From assembly GCF_907165205.1 (NCBI RefSeq), contig NC_058191.1:10046501-10110500 (forward strand): DNA of 64,000 nucleotides, read 5' to 3'. The position numbers and the translations under genes are program-made. Of the stretch, positions 46,308 to 58,314 are shown piece after piece (within the stretch, counting starts at the first letter, position 1; every line of letters starts with the position of its first letter). The DNA comes from Coccinella septempunctata (taxonomy: Eukaryota; Arthropoda; Insecta; Coleoptera; Coccinellidae). Below the pieces are notes generated by a model, which was not told the DNA's origin, searched no databases, and saw only the letters and a program-made list of their open reading frames with translations.

Positions 46308-46748
46308 TATATGTGTACCGAACATGTAATATTGCAGTTTCGTTACACTATACATAGCGAAAGGCGGACATAGAGCTCTCGTTGGAACGATAACGGATAG
46401 ATCGTGTACGGAACTTTGCTATGTAACATGGAACGTTGCAATATGTATGATACGTTGATGATATGCAATTGTGTTTGCTGGGATTTGACTGCGCTTCTCC
46501 TAAACCTGGCAGGTAGCTACCTTTATTTCAAATATCAGATTGATCAGTGATTCCTATCAGAAGATTAAAGCCCAGTTGTGGAAAAGTCCATTAAAATTTG
46601 ATGGCGCATCAAAATTTAAAACTCATTTTTCAGGAGAAAAATGGAGGATGAACATTTTGATGGATTATTAAAATTAAACGGACACACCTGCAACTGGACA
46701 ATAGAAGTTTAAATTTTCATTCAAAATTTCAAAAACATCCCGTAAATC
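46308..46748. other. No gene seen
   Basis: Unassigned sequence between a MITE and a LINE fragment; it may belong to the repeat that the LINE entered. Confidence 0.35.
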
Positions 46749-46761
46749 AGAATCTAGAACT

Positions 46762-47156
46762 ATGGGACCCCATCCAATAAGCACCAATGAAGAGGAGGGA
46801 CCAAACCATAATCAGACGGCTTCGGATTGAACACTGTAAAATTACTCACAGCTATCTTATGAGCAACCCAGACCCCCCAATGTGCCACCACTGTAGCAGC
46901 CCTCTAACAATCCCTCACTTTCTGGGGGAGTGCTCGCACTATGAAAACGGGAGGTGATCCTACAAAATAGAGTCGAACCTGAAGGAAATTCTACACAACT
47001 CCACAAAATTTGGAAATCTAATTAAAAACCTTAAGGCCATTCTACTGTACAGTCAGATTTGAAATTTTGCATTGTACACATATTGTTAAAAAAAAAGACT
47101 GTAACCGTGTCAAAGACCTTTGTAGTCGAGACACTTAACCTAAATAAATAATAAAT
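46762..47156 (+). pseudogene. Jockey-like LINE, C-terminal and 3' fragment
   Basis: The + strand frame reads RRDQTIIRRLRIEHCKITHSY, then LMSNPDPPMCHHCSSPLTI and HFLGECSHYE, the Cys-rich tail of jockey-type LINEs. A TGA follows at ENGR-stop, where the family usually continues. The 3' end is AAATAAATAATAAAT. Direct repeats of 13 bp with one mismatch (AGAATCTAGAACT / AGAATCTAAAACT) at 46749-46761 and 47157-47169 mark the insertion. Confidence 0.88.
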
Positions 47157-47198
47157 AGAATCTAAAACTGTTTTTGCTAGTACTCGGTGTCCTCCATC

Positions 47199-47405
47199 TC
47201 ACATCAAAATGTTTTCCATTATATCTGAGACACCCTGTTTATAAATCTCACTGTTTTCTTCGCAGACCTCCGGTTTTTTATTTTCTTCCATTAGGCTCCT
47301 GGCGATAGCTCCTTCGATGCATACTTTCTTTAAGGCTTCCCAGCAAACACTGGAATCCAGCCACTGTACAGCGTCGTTGCATTTCAAGTGGTAATGCAGT
47401 ACCAA
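47199..47405 (-). other. Open frame of unknown nature
   Basis: A 68-codon minus-strand frame with four cysteines and a charged C-terminal half. I do not recognise it. It lies between the LINE fragment and an inverted LTR-like end, so it may be retroelement-derived. No start context or splice support. Confidence 0.2.
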
Positions 47406-47460
47406 AACAGATCGTATAGTATATGTCTCGCTGAACTATACAGTAACTGTACAATAATGT

Positions 47461-47508
47461 AACGTTTTCTTCACTTAATTAAAACGTCTGACTGATTAAA
47501 ATTACACT
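47461..47508 (-). mobile_element. Inverted fragment of the LTR-like 3' end
   Basis: Complement of the last 48 bases of 43951-44231 (TTTTAATCAGTC...AAACGTTACA) with a few differences. It faces the 43951 copy across about 3.2 kb. Confidence 0.8.
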
Positions 47509-47669
47509 GATCGACAAAATTATAGCTTTGTTCTCCCACCTAAGGAAAATATATATATTTTTAATCTTCGTAGCCAAGGTATAAACGCACGATAAATAAA
47601 AAGTGGAAGTTAGCTCTTGTTGTCTTTTAATAATTATTATATATTTATGATTTTTAACAAAAACAATGC

Positions 47670-48290
47670 ATTATAATATTTGCAATGGTGTAAAAGATTC
47701 CGATCGCTTAGATCTTTTGTCTTTTCTGCTGTAGGACGACTCCAGTATTTCTCTAACGATGGACCAACAATAAATCAGCAAGCATAGAGGGTTCCCCTTT
47801 GCCTTGATAGCGTTTTTCGAATGACGCGATGTCTTGATGAAATCGCTCTCCATGCTCGTCACTTACGGCTCCCATATTTTGTGGAAAGAAATTAATATGT
47901 GATTGCAAAAAGTGTATTTTTAAGCCCGTTTGCAACAGCCGAGAATTCTCTAGAGAATTTGCTCGAAAATTCATGCGCCGTGAATTATATACTGTTGCAT
48001 ACGCACTTTCGGTAGAATTCTCTGTTCAGTTGCATACAAAATAATCTCTGCTGTTTTCTTGCGAGAATTTTGTAGAGAATTCTCCAGAGAATTCTCGGCT
48101 GTTGCAAACGGGCTTTAAGGACATATTGCATCCCATTTTTTGATGAGCCTGTAACATCGTTTTGACGATATTTACATATTGCGGAGATTTGTGATTGCCA
48201 AGAAAATTTTTGGTCACTTCTACAAAGGACAACCAGGCTTCTTTTTCAAAGTCATTCAATGCTGCCAGAAACTGAACTTGTTTCAATAGT
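47670..48290 (-). pseudogene. TE-associated conserved insect ORF, split by a MITE
   Basis: The minus strand reads NDFEKEAWLSFVEVTKNFLGN and MLQAHQKMGCNMSLK. After a MITE (47923-48114) it continues KIHFLQSHINFFPQNMGAVS, DEHGERFHQDIASFEKRYQG and, one frame over, LCLLIYCWSIVRE. I recall this HFLxSHLxFFPxNxG...GERFHQDI block from many unnamed insect and cnidarian proteins in multicopy, transposon-like loci; the family's function is not known to me. The N-terminal part beyond 48290 is missing and a frameshift lies near 47800. Confidence 0.65.
47923..48114. mobile_element. PIF/Harbinger-like MITE, 192 bp
   Basis: Perfect terminal repeats AGCCCGTTTGCAACAGCCG / complement, with the 3-bp duplication TTA at 47920-47922 and 48115-48117. 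GAGAATTCTC blocks recur inside. The outer bases resemble those of the 35313 MITEs. Confidence 0.9.
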
Positions 48291-48978
48291 TTGTTTATTT
48301 ATTAAAGTATCGTAGGGTAAAGAAGTGCGAACATGGACAATTCACGAATGTCTTTTATTTTGATAACGGGAGCTAAACAAACGTAAGTACTATTATTTTT
48401 GTAATAAGGTGTGTAATGTGTTTCCGCCTTAATACATTCAGGAGTTAGCAGATGATAATTTTTTATTAAAATTGATTGCGTTACAACCTATTTTATGAGA
48501 CCTACGCCCATGCGCGCTATAGTGACGTGGCGTGTATGGGTATCGAAGTGACCCCAGTACTCCTATTGCACCTCCTCCGCTATATCTTCTTGAATCCTCT
48601 ATTCTTTTCGAATTCTTTCATTTTCATTCATGGAATCTCCTATTTCTCTGAGTGTGGATGTTTCTGATATGGTCTCTTTATTATCTCCGTACTCTTTTCG
48701 TAGGCTTCTTATATAGTATTTTCTTTTCCAATTTAGCAGCTGCACATTCGAGATCATCCGGTAGTTTGCCTATCAGTATATCTATTATCTCCGATTGTAT
48801 CAAATCACATTATCATTATACTTACCTAGTGCAAAATATGAGAATCAAAGTGCACGTTCACAATGCGATCGAACTCATATTGAAGTGGTTTTCTCAAGTG
48901 TAGATAAGCTACTTTGTTCAGATATAATATGTGTAATCAGTTCACAATTGAACGTAGAAAAAATACGTGTCAACAAAA
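48291..48978. promoter_or_regulatory. Upstream region of the secreted-protein gene
   Basis: No coding exon supported. A TATAAT-like string near 48923 and an insect-initiator-like TCAGTT near 48937 precede the ATG at 48979, but their spacing is too short for a canonical TATA/Inr pair. Confidence 0.25.
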
Positions 48979-51900
48979 ATGCGACTGTGTATAATTATTG
49001 CAGTTTTCTCTTTCATGGTCTACCAGGTAAGAATTTGGGCTATATTATGCTCATGCATCCGGTATGAATAAAAACAAAATTTCTACAACTATAGGATACC
49101 AGACAAATTTCTTCCACAGAAATTTATCAGTTCTAACCTATGCGACATTCTGTTATATCCTATTCGATAATACTGCAATAGGAGTTTGCTTGCACGAAAA
49201 TGCAAATTCTCAAAAATTTATCCACTATGTGAATTAATGCAGTGAGTAAAGAGTAACACGATAATTCATATCTTCAGTATTAACTTTGTTGTAGAAAAAT
49301 GTTTGAGCAGCTCAATTTTGATATCAAATCACGCAACTAGTAGCTTGCGGGTAATAAAGTATAACTAAGGATGTTAAACGTATAGAAACTTATAGAATTC
49401 GAATTGAGAAGTTTGTTATGTACCTACCCTCTACGAAGGGTGGACAAAAGTCGAGTTTTTAAATGGAAACCTCAACTTTTTGTGCCTGAAGCGTATCGAC
49501 TTTTTGTTGATGAGGATGATTTGGACATTGGTTGGGTACTTTATCCACCCTTTTCTTATAATGAGGATGAAATTTTAAACTTATTGAATTTGACTTTTCA
49601 CTTTCTTCATTTATTTGAAGGTCAATGCCATGCACTTTATGTGTGATTGATGTTTTCGAAGTGTTATTGAAAATATGTGTTTTTCGTAGGTTAGTTACCT
49701 ATTGATGAAAGAACATATCATATCATTTGCATGTATTCTAGAAAATTCATCAACTACAACCACGAATGAGATGTTTTTTTAATACTGACCTCAAATACAT
49801 ACATCATGAAAAAATAAAAATTCCAATACAGGTTGTGTGATTAACCATAATAAAAAAACCATTAATGCTCGAATCGTTCTCAATAACAAAAGATCTACTT
49901 ATTTCTGGCATAAAAACATAAGGTTTGTTGGTAGAGTGGTTTGCAACGTTTGTGAACTGTACATAGCAAGCGAATTCCATTTTAGGGTAGCGAAAATCCG
50001 TTTGCGCTTGCTCTGTACAGTTCACAATCGTTGTGAACCACTATGCGAACAAGCCTATAGAATTACCATTAAAAGAAATGCTGCCTTCTATCGCCTCTCT
50101 CCAATCATACAAGTGAAGTTCCGTAATTTGATATAAAAATTGATATATTTGTCTATTATCTTGATATCATATGTCATACCTAGATATGACTGCGACACTT
50201 TTTACTAATTCTATATACAGGATGAGTCTTCGACTTCCTTTTTTTCAATTCGGCTTTTCAACTTGAAAGACACAGACTGTTAAGAGCTGAAAAAAAAATT
50301 TCTGTTATATCCCACACACACGATTTCATTAATCATCTTTCAATGATGTGCTGAACCTTCTCCCAACATAAAAATCTACTCACATCTGCCTTTTTTCTTT
50401 ATTATGACAGGACACGTTAAAAATAACAGAAACTCGAGAAATCCAACTGTTACAAGTGAGTTGAACGATCACTAATGATTATTTGGCTAGTTGGAAAATA
50501 AAAGTATTTAACATATTTTCTCGTATACTGCGCCGTTTCCGAGTAATTTGATAATCGAAAATAAAAAAATATCTGTGAAACTTAATAGAGAAACTGGGCA
50601 CTTTGGCTGAATGCAACTCTGATTGAAAGTTCCACAGAATTGAACATTTGATATGTTGAATAAGCAGGCATAACCTGATCTTAAAACATCACACACTCTT
50701 CTTCTTTTTCTTCGTCTTCTTTATTTCAAGTTATGTGCCTCTCTGACGCATACTAAACATGTAGTCATAGATTTAGCTTGTTATTCTGAAGGCAATTTTG
50801 TGTCTTAATAGCTTTCTGTGTTCGTAAACTCGGCAATGTCTGAACTTTCAGAGAATATATCATTTATTCAAATTTAAAAAAAATGAAAATAAAATGAATA
50901 GAAGTTGAATGGGTGGTTACAAGTTGAATTCGTTATCTAAATTGAAAAAAAAAACAAGAGAAGAATGTCCAATATTTATCGCCAACGAAGTTGCGGTAAC
51001 TCATCTTTCATTTTATAAATACTGCTTCGGTTACAGTAGCTTAATCCGAAGCATCTACTCTTTGTCGACGAAATGAAATTTCTGGTGATACTTCGAGCGA
51101 TGGTAGTTTGTTAGTTCGATTTATATCGTAACATTCGTTGATTTAATTATCTGCGGATGTTATGCATCTGAATTAATTTGTTTATTATTTACTACTTACT
51201 ATGAAGGCGTGACCCATTTCCTATTTTTTTTTACTTACTCCGAAGGTTAAAGTGCTATTTTAATACTTGTAAAAAGTTCAGTGTTAGCAGGTTTCCAAGA
51301 ATCTACTACTGAAATATATAGGCGAGTCAAAGACTCACTTATTTCTATAGTTTAGCCTTCTATGCTTGATTCACAATCACATTTTGCATTAGAAATAGGG
51401 AGTAAGCCGAGCAGCCATACGATACGGAAAAAGCCCTTCAAATAATTTTTGAAAAATGAAGCTATTTTTCAAAAAGAAATCACAAATTTTCAAATGACAT
51501 TTGTTACGTCGTTCTCCCAAGGTATCGGAACGAGGAGTTTTGTTCATTTCTGCCTTGAAATCATTTTCAAAAACTACTGCAAAGTGTTTCGCATTCATTG
51601 TGCAGTAATGCTTTGTCAGAGGAATCAATTGCTTGCTCTTTTGTGGAACAAAAAAAATGAACTGCTCTTCAATTTTTTTTTCTTTCACAGGTAGAACCAG
51701 CCTGCGTCGATGAGCTCATGAAGCTAATGACGCACGATGTAACCAACACAGAAATGGAAATGAATGTCACAATAGTGGATATAGAGAACAAAATACAAAA
51801 GACCAAAGAGGATGTCGAATCCATAATAAAGGAGACGAAGCTAGGAATTCAATCGGAAAGAGATAAACTGGAAGATCTGGAAAATTCAGCTTACGGAAGA

Positions 51901-52323
51901 TCATTGAGCAAGAAAAAGAGCATAGCTGACTGCTTAGAAGCTGACCGAGTTCAGATGAAGATAATAAACACCACAGAATCAGTCATATACAGCGTATGCA
52001 GGGCTGATTTTTCACTTTTCATGGTCAAATTATCCTTATTATTCGTTGAAAGTACTTCTAGAAAACTAGAAAAAGATTTGGTAGTCTGTGTTGATAAATA
52101 CACGGACGATTGTGAAAAAGAAAAAGCGTGTATCATTGAAACCCTCAAGAATGTCAATGATGAAATAAATTCCATCAATAATGAAGTTGAGAAGAAACTG
52201 AACAAAATAAGGGATACCTCCAGAATCTGCGCTGATGGTAAAAGTGGCGTGGTGATATCTATGATCAAAGAACAAGAAGATAAATTCAACTATTGTGTAG
52301 AACAAATTCTTAATGATTTATAA
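48979..52323 (+). CDS. Small secreted coiled-coil protein, two exons
   Basis: Exon 1, 48979-49026, encodes MRLCIIIAVFSFMVYQ, a hydrophobic signal peptide, and ends in CAG/GTAAGA. Exon 2, 51691-52323, follows a strong pyrimidine-tract acceptor (CTTTCACAG) in phase 0 and reads VEPACVDELMKLM onward to a TAA at 52321-52323. The product is about 226 aa. The mature part is highly charged, mostly helical in character, with heptad-like stretches (about residues 35-75 and 165-195) and several spaced cysteines (VEPAC, IADC, YSVC, VVC, DDC, KAC, RIC, NYC). NVT, NTT and similar N-glycosylation sites occur. I cannot assign a family; extracellular, haemolymph or secretion roles are possible but unproven. 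The 2.7-kb intron holds an old MITE-like repeat. Confidence 0.72.
50216..51345. repeat. Degenerate copy of the palindrome-arm repeat, in intron
   Basis: Blocks match the right palindrome arm at 42230-42500 (CGCCGTTTTCGAGTAATTTGAT, shortened here; ACTTTGGCTG; TTGAAAGATCCACAGA). Outer ends resemble the GAGTCTTTGACTC termini (50224 and 51315). Well diverged and interrupted by unrelated sequence. Confidence 0.65.
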
Positions 52324-53223
52324 GTATTTCGATTGAATTATTTGTGAAATATGTTCATTTATTCACAACTTTAGTGTTTTTTTGTTTCAAATTTCATTGG
52401 AGAATTATAATGTAATGTAATTGTACAAGCCCTTTGTGAAATACAATGCTCAACAGTTGATAGGGATAACTAATAACCTTCCAACAATTTGTTTCAGGAA
52501 CTTCAGGATGTCTTTTTTGATCATCTATCAGAGTATGTTTTGTTGATATCCTTGTTTTTCCATAAACGGTTTAATTAATGAAGAGTTGCATCGACAACAA
52601 TTTCAGATTGAAAATATGAGAAAATCTATGTTTAGATTTCTGAAAAGAGAATCTAATGAAGAAAAATTGAAATTCTCGATAAAGCTAGTACTTGGTCGGT
52701 TCCTCTCGAGCTCGTCTTGAGCATTCTTCTTTTCGAGGCATATATACTTTCATTGAGAAAATTTATTAAATTTGGGGACAGATTGGTCAAAATTTCCATC
52801 AAAGAGTTAAAAAGCTACTCCAGATTTTTAATCGGTTGTTCTAGGGGTTGTCCAGAAATGCTCGATGCAATTTATATCTGGAGAGCGAGCAGGCCAGTCC
52901 ATACCATGAGCTTACAGGCGCCTACGGTGAGAACGGGCCTTATCATCAATTAAAATGAAATGTTCACCTTGAATAAGTTCTGCACCTTGGTTTGGATAGT
53001 ATATATTGAGTTATTGGGAACAGGTGATCAAATTAATTTCAGTGAAATATTATTTATTTTTATTCAATAATGACGAGGTTTCCGCTATTAGTTATAGCCA
53101 TTTCCAACCCTGAAAAAATTTTTGTTATCTACTTCATATCTCCCAATAAATACAATACAATTTTTTGAAACATAAAAACTCAAACTCTAGAACACTATCA
53201 CAAACAACAAGAGACGAAACACA
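52324..53223. other. 3' flank, no firm gene
   Basis: At 52498-52532 a stretch with good acceptor (TTTGTTTCAG) and donor (GTATGT) borders encodes ELQDVFFDHLS; it could be an exon, but it has no partner I can join it to. Confidence 0.25.
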
Positions 53224-53295
53224 ATGTCTTGTGTTTCTTTCCTGTCGGAAGTAGAGAATTCTCTCAACACAGTGAAACAAGTATTTCTACAACAG
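53224..53295 (+). CDS. Candidate first coding exon, product unknown
   Basis: ATG at 53224 in ACAATG context, 24 codons (MSCVSFLSEVENSLNTVKQ and on), ending CAG/GTAAGC in phase 0. No signal peptide. No following exon could be joined with confidence, and the frame at 58315 needs phase 2. Short, so chance is possible. Confidence 0.25.
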
Positions 53296-54199
53296 GTAAG
53301 CTCTATCGTTTTTAATATTTGTACTCATGGTCTCTCAGATGCATATCTACAGTAAAGGCATACATTTATATTCCTCAGAAATGTTTTCGCCAACAAAACC
53401 TCCTGTCGTTGTTCCTGGTGTTCGTTGGGTTCCTGATCTCTCCGCATATCCCGTCGAATGAATTTCGATAAATGGATTGAATGATAATTTTCTGCTTATT
53501 TTGGGTCCATTCGTGTTGTAATAGCAACATTTGATGCTTGTATATTTTCCGAAATATAGATGTTTCGACTGTAACTTGACTATAGAAATTTTGTCTGGAA
53601 AATTTCGACATATGGTTGATAAAAGTAATTTTGTGTGCCTATTCATGGAGTAAGAAAAATATGTAGTGACGTTTTGCTTGTCGTTATGTGCATTTATGGT
53701 GTTTTGCTCTGTCAAATTCTAAACAGTGCTACCTACAGTGGGAAAAATGAAACTAATACGATATCCCCGACAAAAATGAAACAAAATCAAATCAGTGAGT
53801 ATAACATAATTTTAGACATCTTAAGTGTAATCTACACAGCACTTTGAATCAGCTGATGTTCAGTGTAGTTGCGCAAACGAATGAAAAAAATAACTGAAGT
53901 TAATATTTTTGATTAAATCTATGGTTAGGTTTCTCAGAAGATTTGTTACTTTTTAATCCTCTTGTGAAGTGATGAACTAATCGCAAATTTAATCGTATCC
54001 ATTTTGAAGTAGATTACTGTGACGTCCGTGACATTAACATCAAATTTTGCATTCGACACCTCAGAATACTAATATTACACCTCATCGACTAGGTGTAGAT
54101 AAACTAAACCTACTCTACCTTGGTATGAATCCAATCAGGAAACGAATACTAAAATCGAGTGTAAATTACACCGAGTGTAGAAATAAAGTGCTACACTTC
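53296..54199. other. No gene seen
   Basis: Would be intronic if the 53224 exon is real. No repeat or exon supported. Confidence 0.3.
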
Positions 54200-55022
54200 C
54201 AGGCCCGGATCTAGGGGGGGGGGGGCAAGCGGGGCGCTTGCCCCGGGCGTCAGCTTAAGGGGGCGCCAAAATCAACCAGAGGTTAAAAAATTTTTTTAGT
54301 TTCTCGGAAAAAATTAATTTTTTAGTGCTAAAATCGAAACTGTAGAATGAAAACATGATAAACCATCACTATGCCAAAAATCTTCAAAATCAATGAGGGA
54401 TTAATTAACTGTAAATGTATCATTCAGTCATCTAGGGATGACCGCCTCACTTGGGTGAAATAGGTTAAAAGATGGGATATGTCTACAATGTGTCGCAAGC
54501 ATAGAGCCAGTAATTTCTTTGCCTGGGGAATTATCGACTCATCCCCATTTCATCTGGAACTAAGAGCCAAAATTTCCGATTTTTTATGGATCATAACTTA
54601 AAAACTAATCCTTTCAGCAAAATTCTGTAAAGCGCGGGTATAAACGATAGGTAAGTGAGGCTTGTAAAAACAAACTTTTTTATTTTTCAAACGATTTCAA
54701 CCCAAGTCATTTTTTCTACTAATTCGTGGTCGAAGATTACGAATAAGCAATTAGATTTTTCCTAAGATGAGTACTTTGGGAAAAAAATAACTTTCAATGG
54801 AACAATGGGAGAAAAATAAGAGTGATTTTTTTCCTAAAGTAGTCATTTTAGAAAAAATCTAATTGCATATTCGTAATCAACGACCTCGAATTAGTGAAAA
54901 AATAACTCGGGTTGAAATCGGGATGACGAATATGCAATTATATGTTTCCTAAGAACCTTAGAGGGGGGGGGCGCCATCATGAATTTTTGCCCCGGTCAGA
55001 AAAAATCGTAGATCCGGGCCTG
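54200..55022. mobile_element. hAT-type non-autonomous element, 823 bp
   Basis: Termini CAGGCCCGGATCTA / TAGATCCGGGCCTG, with perfect 8-bp target duplications TACACTTC at 54192-54199 and 55023-55030. Long G-runs sit just inside each end. No transposase; internal motifs (AATATGCAATTA, CGAATTAGTGAAAA) recur inverted. Confidence 0.93.
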
Positions 55023-56917
55023 TACACTTCCTATACAAACGAAAGGACATATTGACGGAAGTAAAACTCCCGATCGATGGTAAAATCGATTCTATGGATG
55101 AAAGCGACCAGCTAACGAAAGTCGAGAAGCTCGGTCTGTTTTTGCTGTCGTATCACAGATTACATTACTGTAATCTGTGGTATTCGCTAGAGTTCTACGA
55201 ATATACTTAAGAGTTTTTAGAAGTTTAGTGCTGCAAGCTTAAGAGCTAATGAAGAAGTTTTAGAGTCTATTGTGTTATCACTTATTATATACCCCTTGTG
55301 TGTTGGAAGAATTTCCAAACGTATAATACTCCAACTCCAACAGTTATACAGGGTGTTTCATGAGTCGTTGGCCATAGCCCATGGTGAGTGCAGGTCATCC
55401 AGGCCTTTCAGAAAACTTGCTTGTTTTGTATCCTAAGGCTATTAGTTTCGGAGATACGGTATGATTCATGAATCATCAAGATAATATTCTTGATGATTTT
55501 AATGATGACTTTTCAGAATGAAATGAAACCTTGTTCCTTTTATTTTCGCATCGCGATTATTAGCATCGACATATAGAATGGACTGAGCAATACCCGCATG
55601 AAAGTGTCAGCCCTGTAGAAAGGGAAGAAGCGATGATGCGGCCAATACTTGTTTCTTTTCTCTGGACATCGACGTGAGTGTGGACCAATCAAAATTCTAG
55701 ATAAAGAAAGACAACAACTGGCCGCATGTTCGGTAGTCTCTTTCACATTTTTCTACCATGTTTACTGTTTAGCCGAATAGGGAATGCTCAGTCCATTCTC
55801 TATGTCTATGATTATTAGCAACTAGCTGACCCGGCAAACCTAGTTTTGCCATTTAAATTATTTCTAGGGTAGATAATAATAACTAACTCATCGTGATTGC
55901 TCGATTGGTGTTAAGAAAAAGGAATGCCTTTTTTTCTGTTCTGTACAATTTTTTTGGGAATATTTTGTTATATAATCCTTGCCCTAATAATAAACACAAC
56001 AAAAAAAGAGTTGTCCAATTTGGTGCGATCGTTTGAACAATAAAGCATTTTGAAGTAAACCATAGATCCTCTTTTATTAATATAGATTGAACACCGTCTC
56101 GGATATTGCACCTAGGAATGTTTTCGACTATTATAAATTATCTTGTTATATTTATAGCTATTATATCCACTTATACTTCAATATACTCCTTTTCGGGCAT
56201 TTCTTTTCTGAAAAATTATTCTTTGAAAATGATTTCATTTTTTTTAAATTTGTATCCAGTCATTCCGCAATAAAGGTACTTTGCGTTCAGCTAATTCTCC
56301 GTATGCACTGTGCACCGACCTATTGGTTCGATGAAGAAAATTGAATTTGAGATGATAAAGATTTTAACAGTTATTCCAGATGCCTCGTCTAGTACCTACA
56401 GTGCATTAAAATCAAACATGGAGAAGAACAGAAAGATACGAAAAATAATTAGTAGGCACATCCTAAAAACATTTACAGTCCCATTTTCCGGTTGACAACG
56501 GTTGAATACTGAGGGATGCTCGCATCTCATCTGTACCCTCCTGTGCTTTCGCCTAGTTTTTTGATTTACGAGAAGCAGCGTCATATTTCTGCCGGGGAAA
56601 TGTGTGAAAATACTGAATATACTCATTCATCTGAATTAGAAAAGCGAAGATGTTGAAAATCTTCGCCAAGGCGGATCCGCACAATAAATATCAGTTAAAC
56701 AAACTTATGTCACCTGAGACCCTCTTCGACCCGTAGTTTCAACAGTTTCCCCGTATTCAGTTCTTCCGCCCAGAACATATTCGTTGATGACAAAAATGAA
56801 AATATCATCGTGTTCATTGTAAAGGGGTTTTCACGAAAGACTGAGAATATATTATAGGTAAACCACAGAAGATATCTTTGACTGCTACGTTTAATCCATT
56901 AACGTTTATAAAAGCAC
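55023..56917. other. Repeat-derived sequence, no gene
   Basis: An inverted repeat (arms containing GAATGGACTGAGCA and complement) spans about 55556-55817. The string GCTGACCCGGCAAACC near 55827 resembles a motif I have seen at the ends of dispersed invertebrate repeats. CAGGGTGTTTCATGAGTC near 55348 looks like a TE terminus. Confidence 0.4.
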
Positions 56918-57070
56918 TCGGTGGGCCATGGAAATTTGACTTATTCCACACTGTATTTTAAGAAAATGTAAGGTAAATACGCTTGTCAAAACATATTTTA
57001 TTTCACATCAGCGCTTTATTGTCTGTTCTACGTAAAAGTCTACATAATCACAGTATTTTACCATTGAACT
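56918..57070 (+). mobile_element. TIR element R1, end fragment
   Basis: About 150 bp similar to 28075-28225 (GGTGGGCCATGGAAATTTGAC, shortened; CGCTTGTCAAAACAT; TTCTACGTAAAAGT). Confidence 0.6.
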
Positions 57071-57164
57071 TTAGTTCAATGTATTTTACCGCTGGCATCA
57101 ATTCTTACACGCATGTTGTGTGCATTAGGCAGACCAGCGTAGTGAATTGTGAATTAGAGGAAAT

Positions 57165-57207
57165 ATGGGACATATCCAGAGACAACTTGTCTCTGGACAT
57201 ATCCCAT
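57165..57207. repeat. Perfect 21-bp-arm hairpin
   Basis: ATGGGACATATCCAGAGACA and its complement are separated by a single base. No T-run or gene end is associated. Confidence 0.85.
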
Positions 57208-57558
57208 TGTTTTCGTCTTGGTTTTGATTTTTGCTGTATTCGGGTTCGAATTTCGGACGGTCCAAGAATCCTAGAACTGATGGTTCTCATTTCATGAAAA
57301 CCCGAACGCGAAACAAACGTCATATATGGCGCGTAAAATATGAAAAAGATTTAAATCTCAACCTCTATTGTATGTGGTTATTTTGAAAATCCTTAAGGGT
57401 CTTTTGCCATCCATTGTTCGAAATCTTTTGTAAAAACCCTCCATACTAAAAATTCTGTTGTCCAAACCAAATTATCTTGTTGAAATTCTTTTGTTAAAAC
57501 TCCTATGTTGAAAATATCTTGCTAAATGAATGATGATGAGACCTATGGTATGAATTAA

Positions 57559-58170
57559 ATTTCTTTTCACAGGTGTATAGGTCTATGATTTGTTTACAAA
57601 ACCAACTTTTTAGAAAAAAGGCCAACCAGTTTCGACTTTATTTCATAGTCTTCATCAGGGCTCTGAAATAGAACAACACGATCTACAATGAATTCGGAGG
57701 ATAATGATTACAATAAAAAATATTATAGAAACATTCTAAAAAAAATTCTACACAAACAATAAATTAAACAAGTGAGGAACAGGCTCGAAACTTTCAACTT
57801 ACATTTTCAATTTGTGTGGTTCTGTTTTCAATTATTGAAATTTTGGAAATGATAACAACTGCTTGCATGATGGAGGATGTTTAAAAGACTGAAGTCAGCA
57901 TATTGAATTTTCGGAATATGCGTGGATCATGAATTATGATGAAAGTTAGCGTACCTGGGATAAAGAACCACTAAATACTTTTGATGTTTCTGATTAAATA
58001 ATGGTACGCAATATTTAATTTTTTTTCTATGTCGCTTAGTTTATTTATGGAATTTACGTCTTGTTTTATCGATGAGATGATATCGATATAAAGTCGAAAC
58101 TGGTTGGCCTTTTTTCTACAAAGTTGGTTTTGTAAAAAAATCATAGGCCTATACACCTGTGAAAAGAAAT
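57559..58170. mobile_element. TIR element, 612 bp, TTAA-flanked
   Basis: Inverted arms of about 85 bp (ATTTCTTTTCACAGGTGTAT and on), with TTAA at 57555-57558 and 58171-58174. The outer bases are not the CCC...GGG of piggyBac, so the superfamily is open. Flanking DNA on both sides contains TTGAAATTCTTTTGTTAAAA, a possible older host repeat. Confidence 0.8.
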
Positions 58171-58314
58171 TTAATATATCTTGCTGAAATTCTTTTGTTA
58201 AAACTCTTTTGTTGAAATTATCTTATTGAAATCTTGTTCATCTGAATAAAATGATACTGTCTCCTCAACGCAACCTTCATTTTTAGGTTACTATTAGTTC
58301 TAATAAAATTTCAG

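Noticed and set aside
53338..53460. Possible second exon after the 53224 exon
   Set aside because: It would need an intron of only about 42 bp, and the 40 codons have no recognisable similarity.
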